A stretch of 64,000 nt of DNA from Pipra filicauda (Eukaryota > Chordata > Aves > Passeriformes > Pipridae), in contig NW_024103441.1 in assembly GCF_003945595.2 (NCBI RefSeq), positions 1,302,001 to 1,366,000 of the forward strand, in the 5' to 3' direction. Shown here piece by piece: positions 1 through 13,107 of this stretch. The notes below the pieces were generated by a model. It was not told the DNA's origin, searched no databases, and saw only the letters and a list, made by a program, of their open reading frames with translations. Made by a program: the position numbers and the translations under genes. The stretch's first letter is position 1. Each line of letters begins with the position of its first letter.

Positions 1-20
1 ATCCCGCGGCCTCCCGCCGC

Positions 21-185
21 CACTGCAGCGCTAATTGCACCGGGTCATCAACCCGGGCTCATCACACGGGCACCACTGCAGCGCTAATTGCACCGGGTCA
101 TCAACCCGGGCTCATCACACGGGCACCACTGCAGCGCTAATTGCACCGGGTGATCACAGCTCATCACACGGGCACCACTGCAGCA
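21..185. repeat. 53-bp minisatellite, about three copies
   Basis: The unit starts with CACTGCAGCGCTAATTGCAC at 21, 74 and 127, then a shortened end at 176. Two units are exactly 53 bp and the third is 49 bp. Inside each full unit CCGGGT-CATCA-ACCCGG forms a perfect 6-bp palindrome with a 5-base loop; the third copy has lost one arm. It lies in PSMB7 intron 5. The rest of 186-828 shows nothing beyond ordinary intron sequence. Confidence 0.85.
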
Positions 186-823
186 GCTCCAACAGCCCAC
201 GGAGAAACACACCCCTCACCCCTCCAGGAGAACCCTACCGAGGTGTTTGATGCAGAGGTGCCAACCAGGCGCAGAAAAAACTAACGAAAATCTACGAATT
301 TACATCTTCCCATCGCAGAACCAGCAGAAAAGCTGCCCCAGGCATGGGCTGAATCCAATTTACTAATCTGACACACTGCAACTTCAGATCAGTTTTCTGA
401 TATGTTTACTCAGACTCTCCATCACACTTCCATGGTTCTACCAAAACCAAGCTTCCCCTTAAAACTGCCCGAGTCTTCCGAATGAAACACAAGTTCCTCA
501 AGTGAAATTTATATGAACCACAAGTCAGGACTACATGCAAACCACACTTCTGAGGAATTTTTTTCATTCAGCAAGGTTTTTGGGAATCCCACAATTCTCA
601 CGTGGGGAACACACAGCAAAGCTCCTAACACCAGCTTTTCAGCAGCTGAGAGTTAAACAGTATTCCAGCCCATGTTTGTAAAGAAACAGAACAGTGCACC
701 CACCTCATAAACGCAGGTACAATTTCATCTTTGAAGTCTGAGGCCCGTACAGCTCTCAGCAAACAACGGAGTTCAAATAAAAGCACTTTAAAGAACAGTT
801 TGAAGTGTTGCCCCGTGGTGTCA

Positions 824-2506
<1,683 letters not shown>

Positions 2507-2661
2507 GTTCCCGGCAGGGACGGGCGCGGCCAGAGCACTTCCGGGGCAGCACCGCCCGCCCCGCCCCGCCCGCGGCGCGAAATGGCGGCGGGGCCGGGGG
2601 AGCCGAGGGGCGGTGCGGGCATGGAGGGCTGGGGGCGGTTGTCGGGAATGGGGGAGTCATA

Positions 2662-2890
2662 AAGGCTGGAGGAGACCCCTGAGATCATCCAGTCCAGCAC
2701 TGCCACTGTAACCTCCAAAGCACTGCCCCCCATCACCCAGCGCCACCTCCGGACGTCTCTTGAACACCCCCGGGGTGGCAGTTCCAGTCTGAGCACCCAA
2801 ACAGCGAAAACATTTGTCCAACATCTAATCTGGGTCTGCCCTGTCTCAGCCTCTCTGTAAAGTTCTAATGTATCCATAGAGAACAGAACT
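2662..2890 (-). mobile_element. CR1 LINE fragment (3' region, antisense)
   Basis: The plus strand reads AGGCTGGAGGAGACCCCTGA followed by GATCATCCAGTCCAGCAC, then TCTTGAACACCCCCGGGGT and TGTCCAACATCTAATCTGG. This is the antisense order seen in avian CR1 tails. It is old and diverged: I see indels and no open reverse-transcriptase frame. The absence of the body is normal for 5'-truncated CR1 copies. Confidence 0.85.
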
Positions 2891-3950
2891 TCTGGCTACA
2901 TCTGCAGAAAGGTTGTGCTTTAAAGCAAGGCAGACAGGTAGTGAGAATTCTCTGAAATCTACCACATATCTAATGTGCCTTCTAGGTGTGTAAGTGCCTG
3001 AAATTAAAAAACCCGTTGATTAAAATAAGGTAATTTTTTTTTTGTTCCACACATTAGATGTTAATTACATGGGGCTCTTTCTCTTGCAGAACAACACAAC
3101 AATGTGAGTAGCTCCTTGGCTTCTTGCCTAAAGGAAACTTTCTCCAAGTATATAAGTATTTTACCAAGGAAGTGTCTTCCTTCTCGAGGCAGTTCGTGCT
3201 TGGAACACGATGTTATTGCAGTAGGTGCCGTTGCTGAGAGGAGCTCCTGTTTTCATTCCAAGAGGAATGGTGGCTCCCACACCAGCAGTGGCTCAGCCGT
3301 GGAGCAGCTCCCTCTGAACAGTGCCCAGAAAGCAGGTGGCCCAAAACCAAAACTGGGGGCCCGTGTGTCCCCCCACATCTGCATCCCTGCAGTGACCCTC
3401 CGAATTATTGAAAAATGAGTTTCCTCCATCAGGGTGCTCTTCAGGTGAAAGTAAACAAACAAAAGTGGTGGGGTGGGCAAAGCTACTGGGCGATGTCTGC
3501 TTTTCCCTCCAGTGCTCAAAAATACTTGCCAATGTGAGAGAACAAAAACAGCCACGGGGAAGAAAACCAAACCCCAGCCTCTTTCTTGACTGTGCCAATC
3601 TTGCAGAAAAAAGCTACCAGACCACAAAAGACCATCTTTAAGATAAACACACAGAGAACCTGCACTCTACACCCTGTTCTCCCCTTCTTTCAACCCTTGG
3701 GTAACTGCAATCCCATGTTCTTGTACACCAGTAAGGCTGGGAAGCTGTCTGAGAGACAGAATATCCTGCTGCCAGATGCTCTTTTTTCATTCTAACACAG
3801 TTGTTTTTCTCTTCACTTGATAAAGTTAAAATAAACAGTCTCTGGGGTGACTTACAGGCGTCAAAATTGGATTGGCATACAAACTGTAGAGCAGTTGGTG
3901 GTGGGGAGTCTGGGGAAAAGGAAACAGCAGGTTTTAGCTAGAGGGGACAA
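2891..3950. other. Spacer downstream of the unknown gene
   Basis: About 1 kb without a supported gene. It separates the PSMB7 promoter from the possible 3' end of the next minus-strand gene. I see no repeat or RNA gene in it. Confidence 0.5.
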
Positions 3951-3954
3951 CAGC

Positions 3955-3960
3955 TTTATT
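3955..3960 (-). terminator. Possible poly(A) signal of the unknown minus-strand gene
   Basis: AATAAA on the minus strand, about 200 bases downstream of the stop codon at 4157-4159. The spacing suits a short 3' untranslated region. Confidence 0.35.
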
Positions 3961-4156
3961 TCCCTCTTGGTCCTTGACAACTAAGCAGATGTCCTGCAGT
4001 TATTGTTTTACCTTCTAGTAATATAGAGCCTTTCCAGATCCTCCCAGGTACACGACTGGCTCTCTTGCAGATGTGCAGGTACATCTCTTCCCTGGTTCAA
4101 AGCCACCTGAGTGCACCACTAGCTCCATCTATTGCTGGTTAATGGCTTGCTGGGAG

Positions 4157-4597
4157 TCAGACAAGGCCTTGTTTCTCCCTCTCAGCTTTATAGGATATCT
4201 TTTTCCAGTCCCGTTTATGTGGATGGTCATAAGATTTTCTCTGATCATCTGACATGAGCTTTTTCCACAGCTGTTGTGCTGTGAACTTTGTTCCTGGGTG
4301 ATGCCCTTTGCTGTAGACATGGGTGTCACCTTTGTGTCCTTCAGAGCCCTGCAGTGCAAATGTCACTAAACCCTGACAACAACGATGGATGGTAGTGGGG
4401 CTGTCACTGGGCATAACCTCTGTCACTGGGCACCCACTGGGCTGGGCTGGAGGGGGCAGTTTTGTGTTCAGTGCTTTCTCTTTGTGTGAGTGCCAAATGA
4501 CATCTTGAATTCTTGGACCTTCTAGAGAGACATTGGGTGACTTGGAACGTTTAACAAAATCTTCAGCAGTTTTACTCCACAAAGCCTGCACCTGCTC
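4157..4597 (-). CDS. Terminal exon of the unrecognised gene
   Basis: Open for 146 codons in DNA of moderate GC, where stops should be frequent. It starts right after a polypyrimidine-plus-CAG acceptor, in phase 0, with EQVQALWSKTAEDFVKRSK. It ends KAEREKQGLV-stop. AATAAA follows about 200 bases downstream. These four signs together are why I think it is real. Confidence 0.5.
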   Translation of the reverse strand, partial: EQVQALWSKTAEDFVKRSKSPNVSLEGPRIQDVIWHSHKEKALNTKLPPPAQPSGCPVTEVMPSDSPTTIHRCCQGLVTFALQGSEGHKGDTHVYSKGHHPGTKFTAQQLWKKLMSDDQRKSYDHPHKRDWKKISYKAEREKQGLV

Positions 4598-7231
4598 CTG
4601 CAGTATGAGAGGCAAACATGCTGTTTCAGGGTAACCAGAGTAAATCACCAGGCAGTTTTTTGCTCTCTAAGACAAGGGAGTTACAGAAAGTCGTCTCACC
4701 AGGTGAGGCTGGGGCCCTGCACCCCCCAGCCCTGCAAGGGACAAGTTTTTATCAGAGCTGGCCAGAGGCAACACAAGCTGTCCAGAAGCTGAAAGCACTT
4801 ACATTGCTTCTGAACCCTCATCATGGCTGTGTCTGGTGCTTATTCCAACATATTCCTATGTTGGAATATAGTGCATATTCCTAGTTCCCAAACTAGCCAA
4901 CAACTCCTGTAATGTCCCAAGGTGAACTTGTGTTAGGAGTGGAGCCAGGCAGAGATAATCACTGAACTGGAGAATAAATGCACCATGTGTCTCTCCTGTT
5001 CCAAACCACTCTAATTTCAAACATCTTGCCTCAACAACGATCTGTTAACAAGCTGCAAGCCAAGAATCTGTCAGAGAATTTAAATACAATTCTGACAAGA
5101 TCAGAACTAGATAGACTCAAACTTTACCAACCTGTGGCTAAACCAAAGCTAATCGAGTAGGTGTTTGCCCAGGTCAGGACAGAAGGGGATCTCACTGGGA
5201 TCTTCTTCATTGCAACTGAAACTTCCAAAAGTAGGAGATTTATTTGAGATATTTAAATTCATTAAAGGAAATAGAGTTGACTTCAGTCCAAGAGGGTGCC
5301 TTCATTGCTCTGAAAACTGAAAGAAGAGGTTGAAGCTGGGAGCAGACAAGTGGTGCAGGCAAGGGTATGGTGCACTGAGATGTAAAGCAAGTTCCCAAGA
5401 GTTTCTGAAAGAACCATTTTATGAATGGGAAAAGTTTCTGGTAAAGGTGTAAATGTAGGAATAGTCTGTGTCCCCCCAAGGGAGAGGATAAATGAAGTAC
5501 CTGGGGAGCCCTTTTCTTGCTTTCAGGCAAATTATAAGGGGCTGGAAATTCAAGAGGGCCAGCGCTGATCTTGTGCTGTTTCTAGCATTATGATGCTCCA
5601 GTCACTGTGGCACTCTCTCTTGTCAATGCTGTTTAGAAGTCCCTGAATTTCTGGTGGCCTTTGACAATTACAAAAGTCCTTCTGTTAGTAGTGTTGGAAT
5701 CCACTTTCCAGCTTTATTTAGGTTCTGGCAGAACAAGCTGGGGAAACCTCACGAGTTGGAAGAGGAGGAAGAGAGTTTCAGGTATGAAGAGGTGTCTATG
5801 CTGTTCTCAGAGGTGCTGCTGCGTGTCAGTAAAAGGGATGTGAAGTGGGGGGTCCATTCAGACTGGGAATGTGCACTGGAACTGACTGAACCCCAAAACT
5901 GCAGAGGCACCCAGGGCTCAGCCGGACACAACGTGCTTCCTCTTTCTCAGCCTCTGTGTTCCTGTAAGTTGATGTGGAACTGCTTATGCTGGTTGTTTGT
6001 AGACCCTCCTGCCTTGTGACTGGCATGATTAAATCCAGTAAAGAGATGGTTTCTGTACTGCCAGGTTCCTGCAGCGAAAACTTGGGCCATCTGCTCGCTG
6101 GTCTGTTGCGTTTGTGGTCGCGTGGTGCTGCCGCGCTGGCTGCAGCTCTGCTGTTGTGCAACAGCCACGGATGGAAAGCTTTATCCTTTAATGGGAAAAA
6201 TGGGAAAGACAGATGCAATCTGGCTCTAATATTATTCTTGTACTTTTTCCTCTCATCTCTCAGGAGCTCTCTCACTGCTGCCTTTCCTCACTCTGTCTGA
6301 GCACCAGAGCCCCTCTTTCTCCTTGATAAAGCAGACACAGTCACTGTCCCCCAAAGCGAGCTCCCTGCCTCAGGGTGTTCCTCAGATCTCCAGAGGATAT
6401 AAAGCATCTCTCCATGATGTTTGTGACCTGAGCCCATGCACATCAACACCTCACAGGAATGACAGTTTGTGGAGTTTTTGCTAGCTGTGATTCCAGGTTC
6501 GAGGAGGCGCACAGTGGATGTCTGGTTAAACCACCAAAACACCTTTATTAGAACACTATGGAAAAAAGAGAGATTTAGTGTTTCAAAGAGGATCAGCACC
6601 AAATGCCCTGTCTTGCTGGTAGGAGGATGGGAGATTTAGGAGTAGTTAGGAACTTGAGATAAAAAAAAAACAAACACCAAAAAGATGAATAATAAAGGCA
6701 GCTCCTGTTTTTTCTATTAAGTTTCTAGGCTACACAGATTGGTTATAAATGATGGCACTAAATAACCAGCCGTGCCCAAGCTCCCTGAAAGGCTCTGTAA
6801 TATCAGCAGCTGATGTCCCACTGTGCAGGGACACAATTGGGTCTGTTCCTCCAGACAATACACCTGTCACTGGAAACAGAAAGCTGGCAATTAGCGGGGA
6901 GGCTCTGTGTTGGGCTTTCATCCCAGACAATGAGAAGGGCCTGGAAGAGTGAGATTAAGGCTGGCATGTCCACATGAGATTGTTGAAACAAACCTCACTG
7001 AGACTTGGGAGCATTTAAGAAGCAAAACCAAGAAAATAAAACCCTGGTTAAATCTAACTCTACAAAAAAGTCTAGAAAGCAAAAGAGCACTGGAACAGGA
7101 TCCTTTGCCTTAGAAATATAAGTCTGGAGTTGTGGAGGAAACTTTCTTCTCAGCTGTCTTTTCAATGTATCATACAAAATTAAACCAGGTGGGGTTCTGT
7201 GCACCAAAACTGCAGTGGGAGTTCTGCTCAT
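4157..7231 (-). CDS. Unrecognised spliced gene candidate between PSMB7 and ADGRD2
   Basis: I do not recognise this protein. The best piece is a terminal exon at 4157-4597: 146 open codons ending in TGA, preceded by a good acceptor (TTTGCCTCTCATACTGCAG). It joins in frame to a piece ending at donor 5501 (CCCCAG/GTACTT) that reads PYNLPESKKRAPQ. Two further pieces carry splice-like borders: 5753-5898 (serine-rich, from FWGSVSSSAHSQSEW to a GTGAGG donor) and an open stretch after the acceptor at about 6070 (EPGSTETISLLDLIM). A possible first exon is 7109-7231, starting MSRTPTAVLVHRTPPGLILY. The frame across the middle pieces is not settled: 5753-5898 does not fit the best acceptor of the 5501 exon. 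The tail is basic (RDWKKISYKAEREKQ), with no signal peptide or membrane segment. The Pro/Tyr/Lys style recalls axonemal or sperm-tail proteins, which is only an impression. Confidence 0.4.
5501..5541 (-). CDS. Penultimate exon candidate of the unrecognised gene
   Basis: Bounded by acceptor TTGAATTTCCAG and donor CAG/GTACTT, and joins the terminal exon in phase 0. If an upstream AG is used instead, the exon begins at 5564 and adds AGPLEFPA. Only the 3' border is firm. Confidence 0.4.
7109..7231 (-). CDS. Possible first coding exon of the unrecognised gene
   Basis: A true ATG at 7229-7231 opens MSRTPTAVLVHRTPPGLILY and continues DTLKRQLRRKFPPQLQTYISK. The only border that fits is AAG/GCAAAG, a rare GC-type donor. 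The codon use looks protein-like, but this could be chance. Confidence 0.25.
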
Positions 7232-7890
7232 CCAGGGCCAGGACTAAGCAGCAGCCTCCACAGAATAGATTTTTGACCTAACTAATGCAAGTTCTGTGCC
7301 CTGGGCTATTCTCCATAAGTGGCACTCTGACTGTTTAAAAGTCTCCCAAATTGCTGACCCTACAAAGGCCCTGAAAGCAGTGGTGCAGCACGGGCAGTGT
7401 CAGCTGCTTCTTGTACCAGCCCTGAGCCTGGCAGGGAGCAGCTGCCCACCTCAGCCATTGCAGAGTGAGCTGTTAGGAGGAACTAATTTGGTCAGCAAGT
7501 ATCAAACTTTTTTTGTGTTGGTACAGAAGTTCTACCAACACGCAGGAATCAGGGAAGCCAGAGGAAAATTAGGCAAATCTTTTCATTACTATCAATTCCA
7601 TCTCCCCAGGCACGTGACTTTGGATTGCCTCATGGCACAGAGTAGTGTCTGTGTGTCGTCAGTGGTTGAGCCCACGCTGTGCTTTGAGCAGGGCACAAAG
7701 CACAGGCAGAGCCACCCCCTGCAAAGCCCCTGCACGGCCCCTGCTTGTGGGTGGCTGAGGTGTGGGTGCTGTGCTGGAGGGAGGTCTCACCACTGCTGAC
7801 AGGGGCACAGGAGGGTGAGCACTGCAGGCAGAATTGTGCTTTTTCTGTGCAAGGAGGTGACCTGGTACAGGCAGGCTCTTGACCTGCATG

Positions 7891-7977
7891 TTGGGTCACT
7901 CTGTCCCCTTGGGGAGGTGTTGGGTCACTCTGTCCCCTTGGGGAGGTGTTGGGTCACTCTGTCCCCTTGGGGAGGTA
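7891..7977. repeat. 29-bp tandem repeat, three copies
   Basis: The unit TTGGGTCACTCTGTCCCCTT plus GGGGAGGTG starts at 7891, 7920 and 7949, almost without change. It lies in spacer with no gene around it. Confidence 0.9.
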
Positions 7978-10900
7978 TTGCTCTGCCTGCCTGTGACCTC
8001 GTGCCCTCTCCCCTCGGCTTTCTGGGGGGAAATATCCCTGACCTACCAGGCTTTTGATGTGAAGCCTGTAGCATCAGGAAGTTTGGTCAACCCTGATGTG
8101 ACAGGCTTGAAAAGTGAGGGGTAGAGGAAACTAAGAGAACTAGACAAATAGTGGCATTGCCAAACGTGCGGATGCCTGGCCATAAAATCACATCAGCTCA
8201 GGCTTTCAGTGTGCAGAGTGAGGAACTTGTTTGGGTACCTGAAGAATTAGCTTGAGCACATGTCTGCTATGTCCCTTCCTGCAGAGCTGTGAACGGGAAA
8301 TGGCATCTGCCATCCAAAGTCCAGCCTGTGCGCTTGATGACTCCCACTTCTCTGGTCAGTGGTTGCTGTGCAGCTACAGACCAGTCTGCTGGGCAGGGTG
8401 TGTGTGGAGGTCAGGTGGTGACACTGTGCCTTTGTCCAGAGGAGCTGGAAGAGTTGTCTAGATTTTTCCAGACACTGCTGCTTCTGATAACTCGATCCAT
8501 GTGAGAGTGTTAGTGTGTTAACAGCTTGCTTGGAGTGACAGGGATGGGATGTCCTGCACTGACAGCTCCCTGTCAGCAGGAACAGCAGGAAGTTGTGCCA
8601 CGACCAGAGCACTGCAGTGCAGGGTTAATTGCTGCTGGAGCACTGATGAATCTTCTTTTGGGAGAGCTGGCCTGAAGGTCCCACAGGAGCAGAAACCAAC
8701 AGCCTTTCAGCCAGCTGGACTCCATAGGACAGCAGTGACTGCTTCATTCTTCTTTCTGAATAGTAAATAGTTGGGCAGTCAAATATGGTTTATTAGGATG
8801 AAGACTCCACGCTTTCAGTTCCTTGCCTTGCAGAAACAAAGAGAAACATCCATATGCAGATAAATAAAGGGCCCATGGGAGCTCTGAACTGCAGTGCTGG
8901 TACCAGTGTGAGGCATCAGCACCAAACAGCAGCTTGTGAAACATTCAGATGTGTGTAAGTGTCACATAACTGAGATACAGCAGTTGTGTGACACACTTGC
9001 ACAGCCCCAGTACTGGGGAGGGAGGTAAGTCCGCTTCTCTTCTACTGGTGCCTTCTGAGCCAGCACTTGTCAAAGCCTGCCTTGGCTCAGAACCAATTCC
9101 AATGCAAAGTTTGGGTGACATAAACTCTGTGAGGAGGAACTGGAACATCTGTTTTGAGCAGTAAAAAGTGTGGGGAAAAAAGGCTGGAGGAGAATAACAC
9201 CTCCAGCTGGACTAAGGGATTGCTGTTTTGAAGCACAGCTCTGCAAGGGACAGGCCTTCCCACGAGCGGGTGATCCCTGACACACACCAGGCTTTGTTCC
9301 ATTTCTCAGTGCATCTTGCTCAGACACATGGCTTTCTACTCCACTTGGCAAATATTTGATTTATAAAGATTAACATGTTGCTCGCCCATGTGCTGGGAAG
9401 CTCTTCCAAGGGTTGTGTGAAAGATGTGCCTTAAGGGTGGCAGCTCAGGGTTTACTCACTGTTAAGGGTAACACTCCTTAAAATGCACCTGAGCTGATTT
9501 TTTAAATTGCCTGCGTGTAAACAGAATTGCAACCCACTCCAAACCAGGCTAACCCAGAGTGACAGCATCACCCAAACGGTGCTACACAACTTGCCCTCTG
9601 CTCAGCTGCTTGTTAGAGAGATTTACCAGCATTAAAAGTGCATTGGGATTTTGCCATCTAACCATCCCGAGGTCATGTCTGCCTGCCAAGGTCTTCATGC
9701 ACTGGATGGAGACCTCTTAACTCTAGGAACTCTGTTCTTTCTCATTTATTTTGAGATGTGTGAGTGGAGGTGACTCTGGGGACCGCAGTTGCCCTGAGGA
9801 GACAGCTGACTGGTTGTATGGGAATTATTGCCGATACCACGAGGAACTGCCAGCACTGGTGGTGATGACTCTGCTCCGTGGCAAGGAGCAAACATACAGC
9901 AGTGCCCACATGTGCAAGGAAACCCTCTGGAGAGCTGAAAAGTCTAAAGGAATTGTCCCTCAGGCCAGGCACGGCACCCATTTTCTGGATTGTGCTCTTT
10001 GGGGCCTTTTCAGTGTGATTTTTGGTGAAAGCACAATGAGATGCCAGCTATTGGCTCCACTTGCTGGCTGTGACCTTTTCTTTGAAATGCCAGTGACGCT
10101 TTCTTGCCATGGTCTCTAGAGCTGTTCTTGATGCCAGCCAAAGCATCATGTCTTATTTGAAAGCCCAGGATGTAATTATGGAAGTTAGTTCAGATTTAAA
10201 TCCAAAGAACTTGTGTAGGTGAGCCTGGAGACTCGGGTCTCAATGCAGTGATCATAGGAACTTTCTCTTCACCTTTCTGCATGTGCACAGAGGAAGGTTT
10301 ATTTGTATATACAGAAAACAGTAGTGGGGCCTGGGAGCTGGATGCTATTTCTAATGCTACCAGAAAACTGCATTTTGTGCTGTTACAAAAGATGATTCAT
10401 TCTGTCTAAGACACAGGCACAAGGAACTTACTTTACTGTCTGCTGGGAAATGCTAATTCTCATTAAACCTAATCCAGTACTAAGTTTGAAATAATTTTGT
10501 ACTTTCCTTCCAAAGATGCTTGGTATAAACTTGGGCTCTGCCTCGTGCCATTTGTTCCCTCCACTGCTGAGGGAAGCAGGATCCAGTTTTGGCCAAAGCA
10601 GGGGGTGCAGAGCCCTCTCCTGTGCTGCCATGCAGTCCACAGGCCTTTGGCACTCCATGCTGCACTGTCCAGGAGTGCCAAGCTGTTTCCCAGCTGGCAG
10701 TGGTGACTAAGCAGCCCAGAGCAGCTGCCTCCAAGGTCCATTCTTCTGTGGGAGATTTATTGCCGAGAGCAGAGGCGTTGGGATGGGATAATTGCCTTCA
10801 TTCCCAGGCAAAGACCCTGAAGAACAAAGGACAGTTGCTGGTGAATCCATAGTGTGATTCAAGCATTCTCTGGGAGGGGAGCAGTGGGAACTGTGTTCCT

Positions 10901-11300
10901 GTTGCTGTAGCAAAAGTGAGTGGGCTTTAACCGAAAGAGCAGCTCTGCCCTGTGAGGTGGGGAGCACCACAGCCCACGGGGGTGACCCGGACCCTCCAGC
11001 CTTGGCATCCTTCCCGGGGTGCTGCGGGCCCTGGGGTAGGGAAGCTCTGGAACACTGAAGCTGCTCAGCGAGGACATTACACCAGGGACACACTGGACAT
11101 CTCCTGACCTGTCCCTCTTCACCTGCCCTCTGGGCTCTGTGGGGCTCCTGCTGCTGTGCCGATCCCTGGTAACTCCTCCGCGCCCTGACTTCTTTTCCAA
11201 GACCATGTGCCACATTTCCTGGGAAGCTTAATTGGACACTTCCATGGAGCGGTGACTGCCTGGGAAGCAGATCCCGTGCTGCTGGGGAGGGTTGTGAGTG
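7978..11300. other. Intergenic spacer upstream of ADGRD2
   Basis: About 3.3 kb of unique, moderately AT-rich DNA. Short open frames occur (for example at 9751-10119) but I found no splice borders or family motif. Nothing else is supported. Confidence 0.5.
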
Positions 11301-11309
11301 CTTTGCTGT

Positions 11310-11890
11310 TAGTCGGGGCGCAGGCGTCGGGAGCGGGGTGGGCTGGAGGGGCGTCCCGGGGTGGGATGCGGGGCGCGGGGGCAGTGCGGGATGGGGGTGC
11401 GGTGATGTGCGGGGTGGGGGTGCCCCAGCCCCGCACCGCCCTGGGGACTCGGTGTCGCCGTCCCGCCGCCCAGCCCAGCCCAGCCCCGCCGGGCCCGCGG
11501 GGGCGGCGGGGCGGGCCCGGGGCGGGGAACGGCGGCGGCTTTTGGGAGCGCCGGACCCGGAGCAGAGCGGAGCCGGGCGGGCTGTGGGTGCGGAGCGGGG
11601 CGCGGGATGCAATGCGGGATGCAGGATGCTATGCGGGATGCAGGATGCTATGCGGGATGCAGGATGCTGTGCGGGGCGCGGGATGCTGTGCGGGATGCAG
11701 GATGCTGTGCGGGATGCAGGATGCTGTGCGGGATGCGGAGCCGCGGTCCCGCTGTCGGTCTCTCCAGACCCCGGGGCTGCTCTCCGCCGCCCCCCCGGGC
11801 TCTGCGCTGCCCCGCGGCCGCACCGGGGCTCGGCCCTCCCGGGCTCCCCAGGGCAGTGCCAGACCTGGGCCGCGCTGGGTCACCGGGCAC
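11310..11890. promoter_or_regulatory. CpG island, possible distal promoter of ADGRD2
   Basis: A stretch dense in CG dinucleotides between two unmethylated-looking flanks, about 1 kb upstream of the first ADGRD2 coding exon. A start site with a non-coding first exon would fit, as an acceptor (TTTGTTTATTCCAG, ending 12884) lies just before the ADGRD2 start codon. No gene on the minus strand is supported here; the long minus-strand open frame is a GC effect. Confidence 0.45.
11600..11736. repeat. 19-bp tandem repeat inside the CpG island
   Basis: Copies of ATGCGGGATGCAGGATGCT start at 11612, 11631 and 11650, then continue with small changes to about 11736. Because 19 is not a multiple of three, all three frames read similar Cys/Met/Asp-rich peptides; this is not coding. 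Confidence 0.9.
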
Positions 11891-12905
11891 ACCCCGCTGC
11901 CCTATTTTTCCTACTCAAACCGGTTTCCAGGTTTCCTCTGATCCGTCTTGAGGGCCCTCCCTGGGGAAGTGCAGACCTGGGGCTGCAGGTGCCGGGCTGA
12001 GGAGCGGGAGGTTGGCGGTGCCGTGTCTCCGTCTCTCACCCGTCAGAGAGGGTCCTGGAGTCGTGTTCAGTGTTTCCAAAGTCACTGCTGAACTTTGGAA
12101 GACTTTGTGAACGCAGAGCCCGGGCTGCAGCCCTGATCTCCTCAGTCCCTTAGCAGCAAAGTGCTTCAGTGTGCTTTTACTGCGCACGTGGGAGAGCCCT
12201 GCTGAGAGCAGAGATCACTCCGGGCTGCGGCGCCACTGCCCAGAGACAGCTTTAGAGCTTGTTTGCATTGCCAGTTTACATCTTTGTGTCTTTATGTACC
12301 CTCATCTGTGACTTTACTAGGTTTTTTACTGCCATAGCTCAGGGTTCCCTCCCCCTGGGGCAGAGATGGGGTGGTGGGAACTCACTGCCAAGCCCTGGCC
12401 CTGGGCAGCTCTCCAGGACGGCTCCATGGTGCTGGGCTGTGTGTCTGGGCTCATGGAGGCTGGACTTACTGCTCTGCAGGGTCTGTTCTGGTGCTCTGTT
12501 CACGCAGGTTTTAAAAGCGACAAGAAAAACTGCCAGTGATGCAACACCATTTAATGATGCCATTTATGGTGGCTTTTTTATTTGGTTAATGCAGATGAAG
12601 AGGCTCTGTGAACTTGCCTGTTCATAAATATCACACATCTGTATGCTTTATGCTTAATTATTTTGTATCCTGCAAACAAATGTTAAACTGAGACCTTGCA
12701 TTCTTCAAGAAGAACTGGGAATTCTTTGGATGGGATACTACCCAGGACAGGTATTTCAGAGGGAGTTGTCTTCTCTTTTTTGATTCAAGCCTTTCTGAGG
12801 AAAGCAGCTTTGTCTGGGAACTGCCTTTCTGCAGAATGCCTCTGTCTCTGCGGTGCATCTCCAGTAATATTTTGTTTATTCCAGCAAAGAGTGAAAGCTT
12901 TCCAC

Positions 12906-13107
12906 ATGGTCAACATGTTCAGGAGAGATCTGAGACTTGATTCCTGGTTCTTCAGTTTTCTGGTGAGTTTTACAGTAATTTTTATAATTTCAGTATTTGA
13001 GATAGTATTAATGTTTCTGTGAATGTTACAACACCCTCTCCACCAGGTCAGTCTGTCCAGGAGTCTCCTTGCCTTTGCGGTCCTTGCCAAGAACCAGACT
13101 TCTAAAG
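12906..13107 (+). CDS. ADGRD2: ADGRD2 exons 1-2: predicted signal peptide
   Basis: Exon 1 (12906-12962) reads MVNMFRRDLRLDSWFFSFL before donor GTGAGT. Exon 2 (13047-13107) reads VSLSRSLLAFAVLAKNQTSK after acceptor CTCTCCACCAG. Basic residues followed by a hydrophobic run ending AVLA make a plausible signal peptide. Translation could also begin at Met4 (12915). Phase 1 at the exon 2 end fits exon 3. This is inferred from frame and signals, with no homologue recalled. Confidence 0.6.

Noticed and set aside
4978..5160. 60-codon plus-strand open frame with plausible codon use
   Set aside because: Lies in the intron of the minus-strand gene candidate, opposite strand, with no acceptor or partner exon found.
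5826..6275. 149-codon minus-strand open frame as a single exon
   Set aside because: Part of it may belong to the unrecognised gene, but read through to its stop it conflicts with the serine-rich exon at 5753-5898. I kept only the splice-bordered pieces as candidates.
9751..10119. 122-codon plus-strand open frame in the spacer
   Set aside because: No splice borders, no recognisable domain, and length is within what chance allows here.
10707..11612. 301-codon open frame on the minus strand
   Set aside because: GC-rich CpG-island DNA has few stops. There is no family motif and the composition is only Pro, Arg, Ala and Ser.
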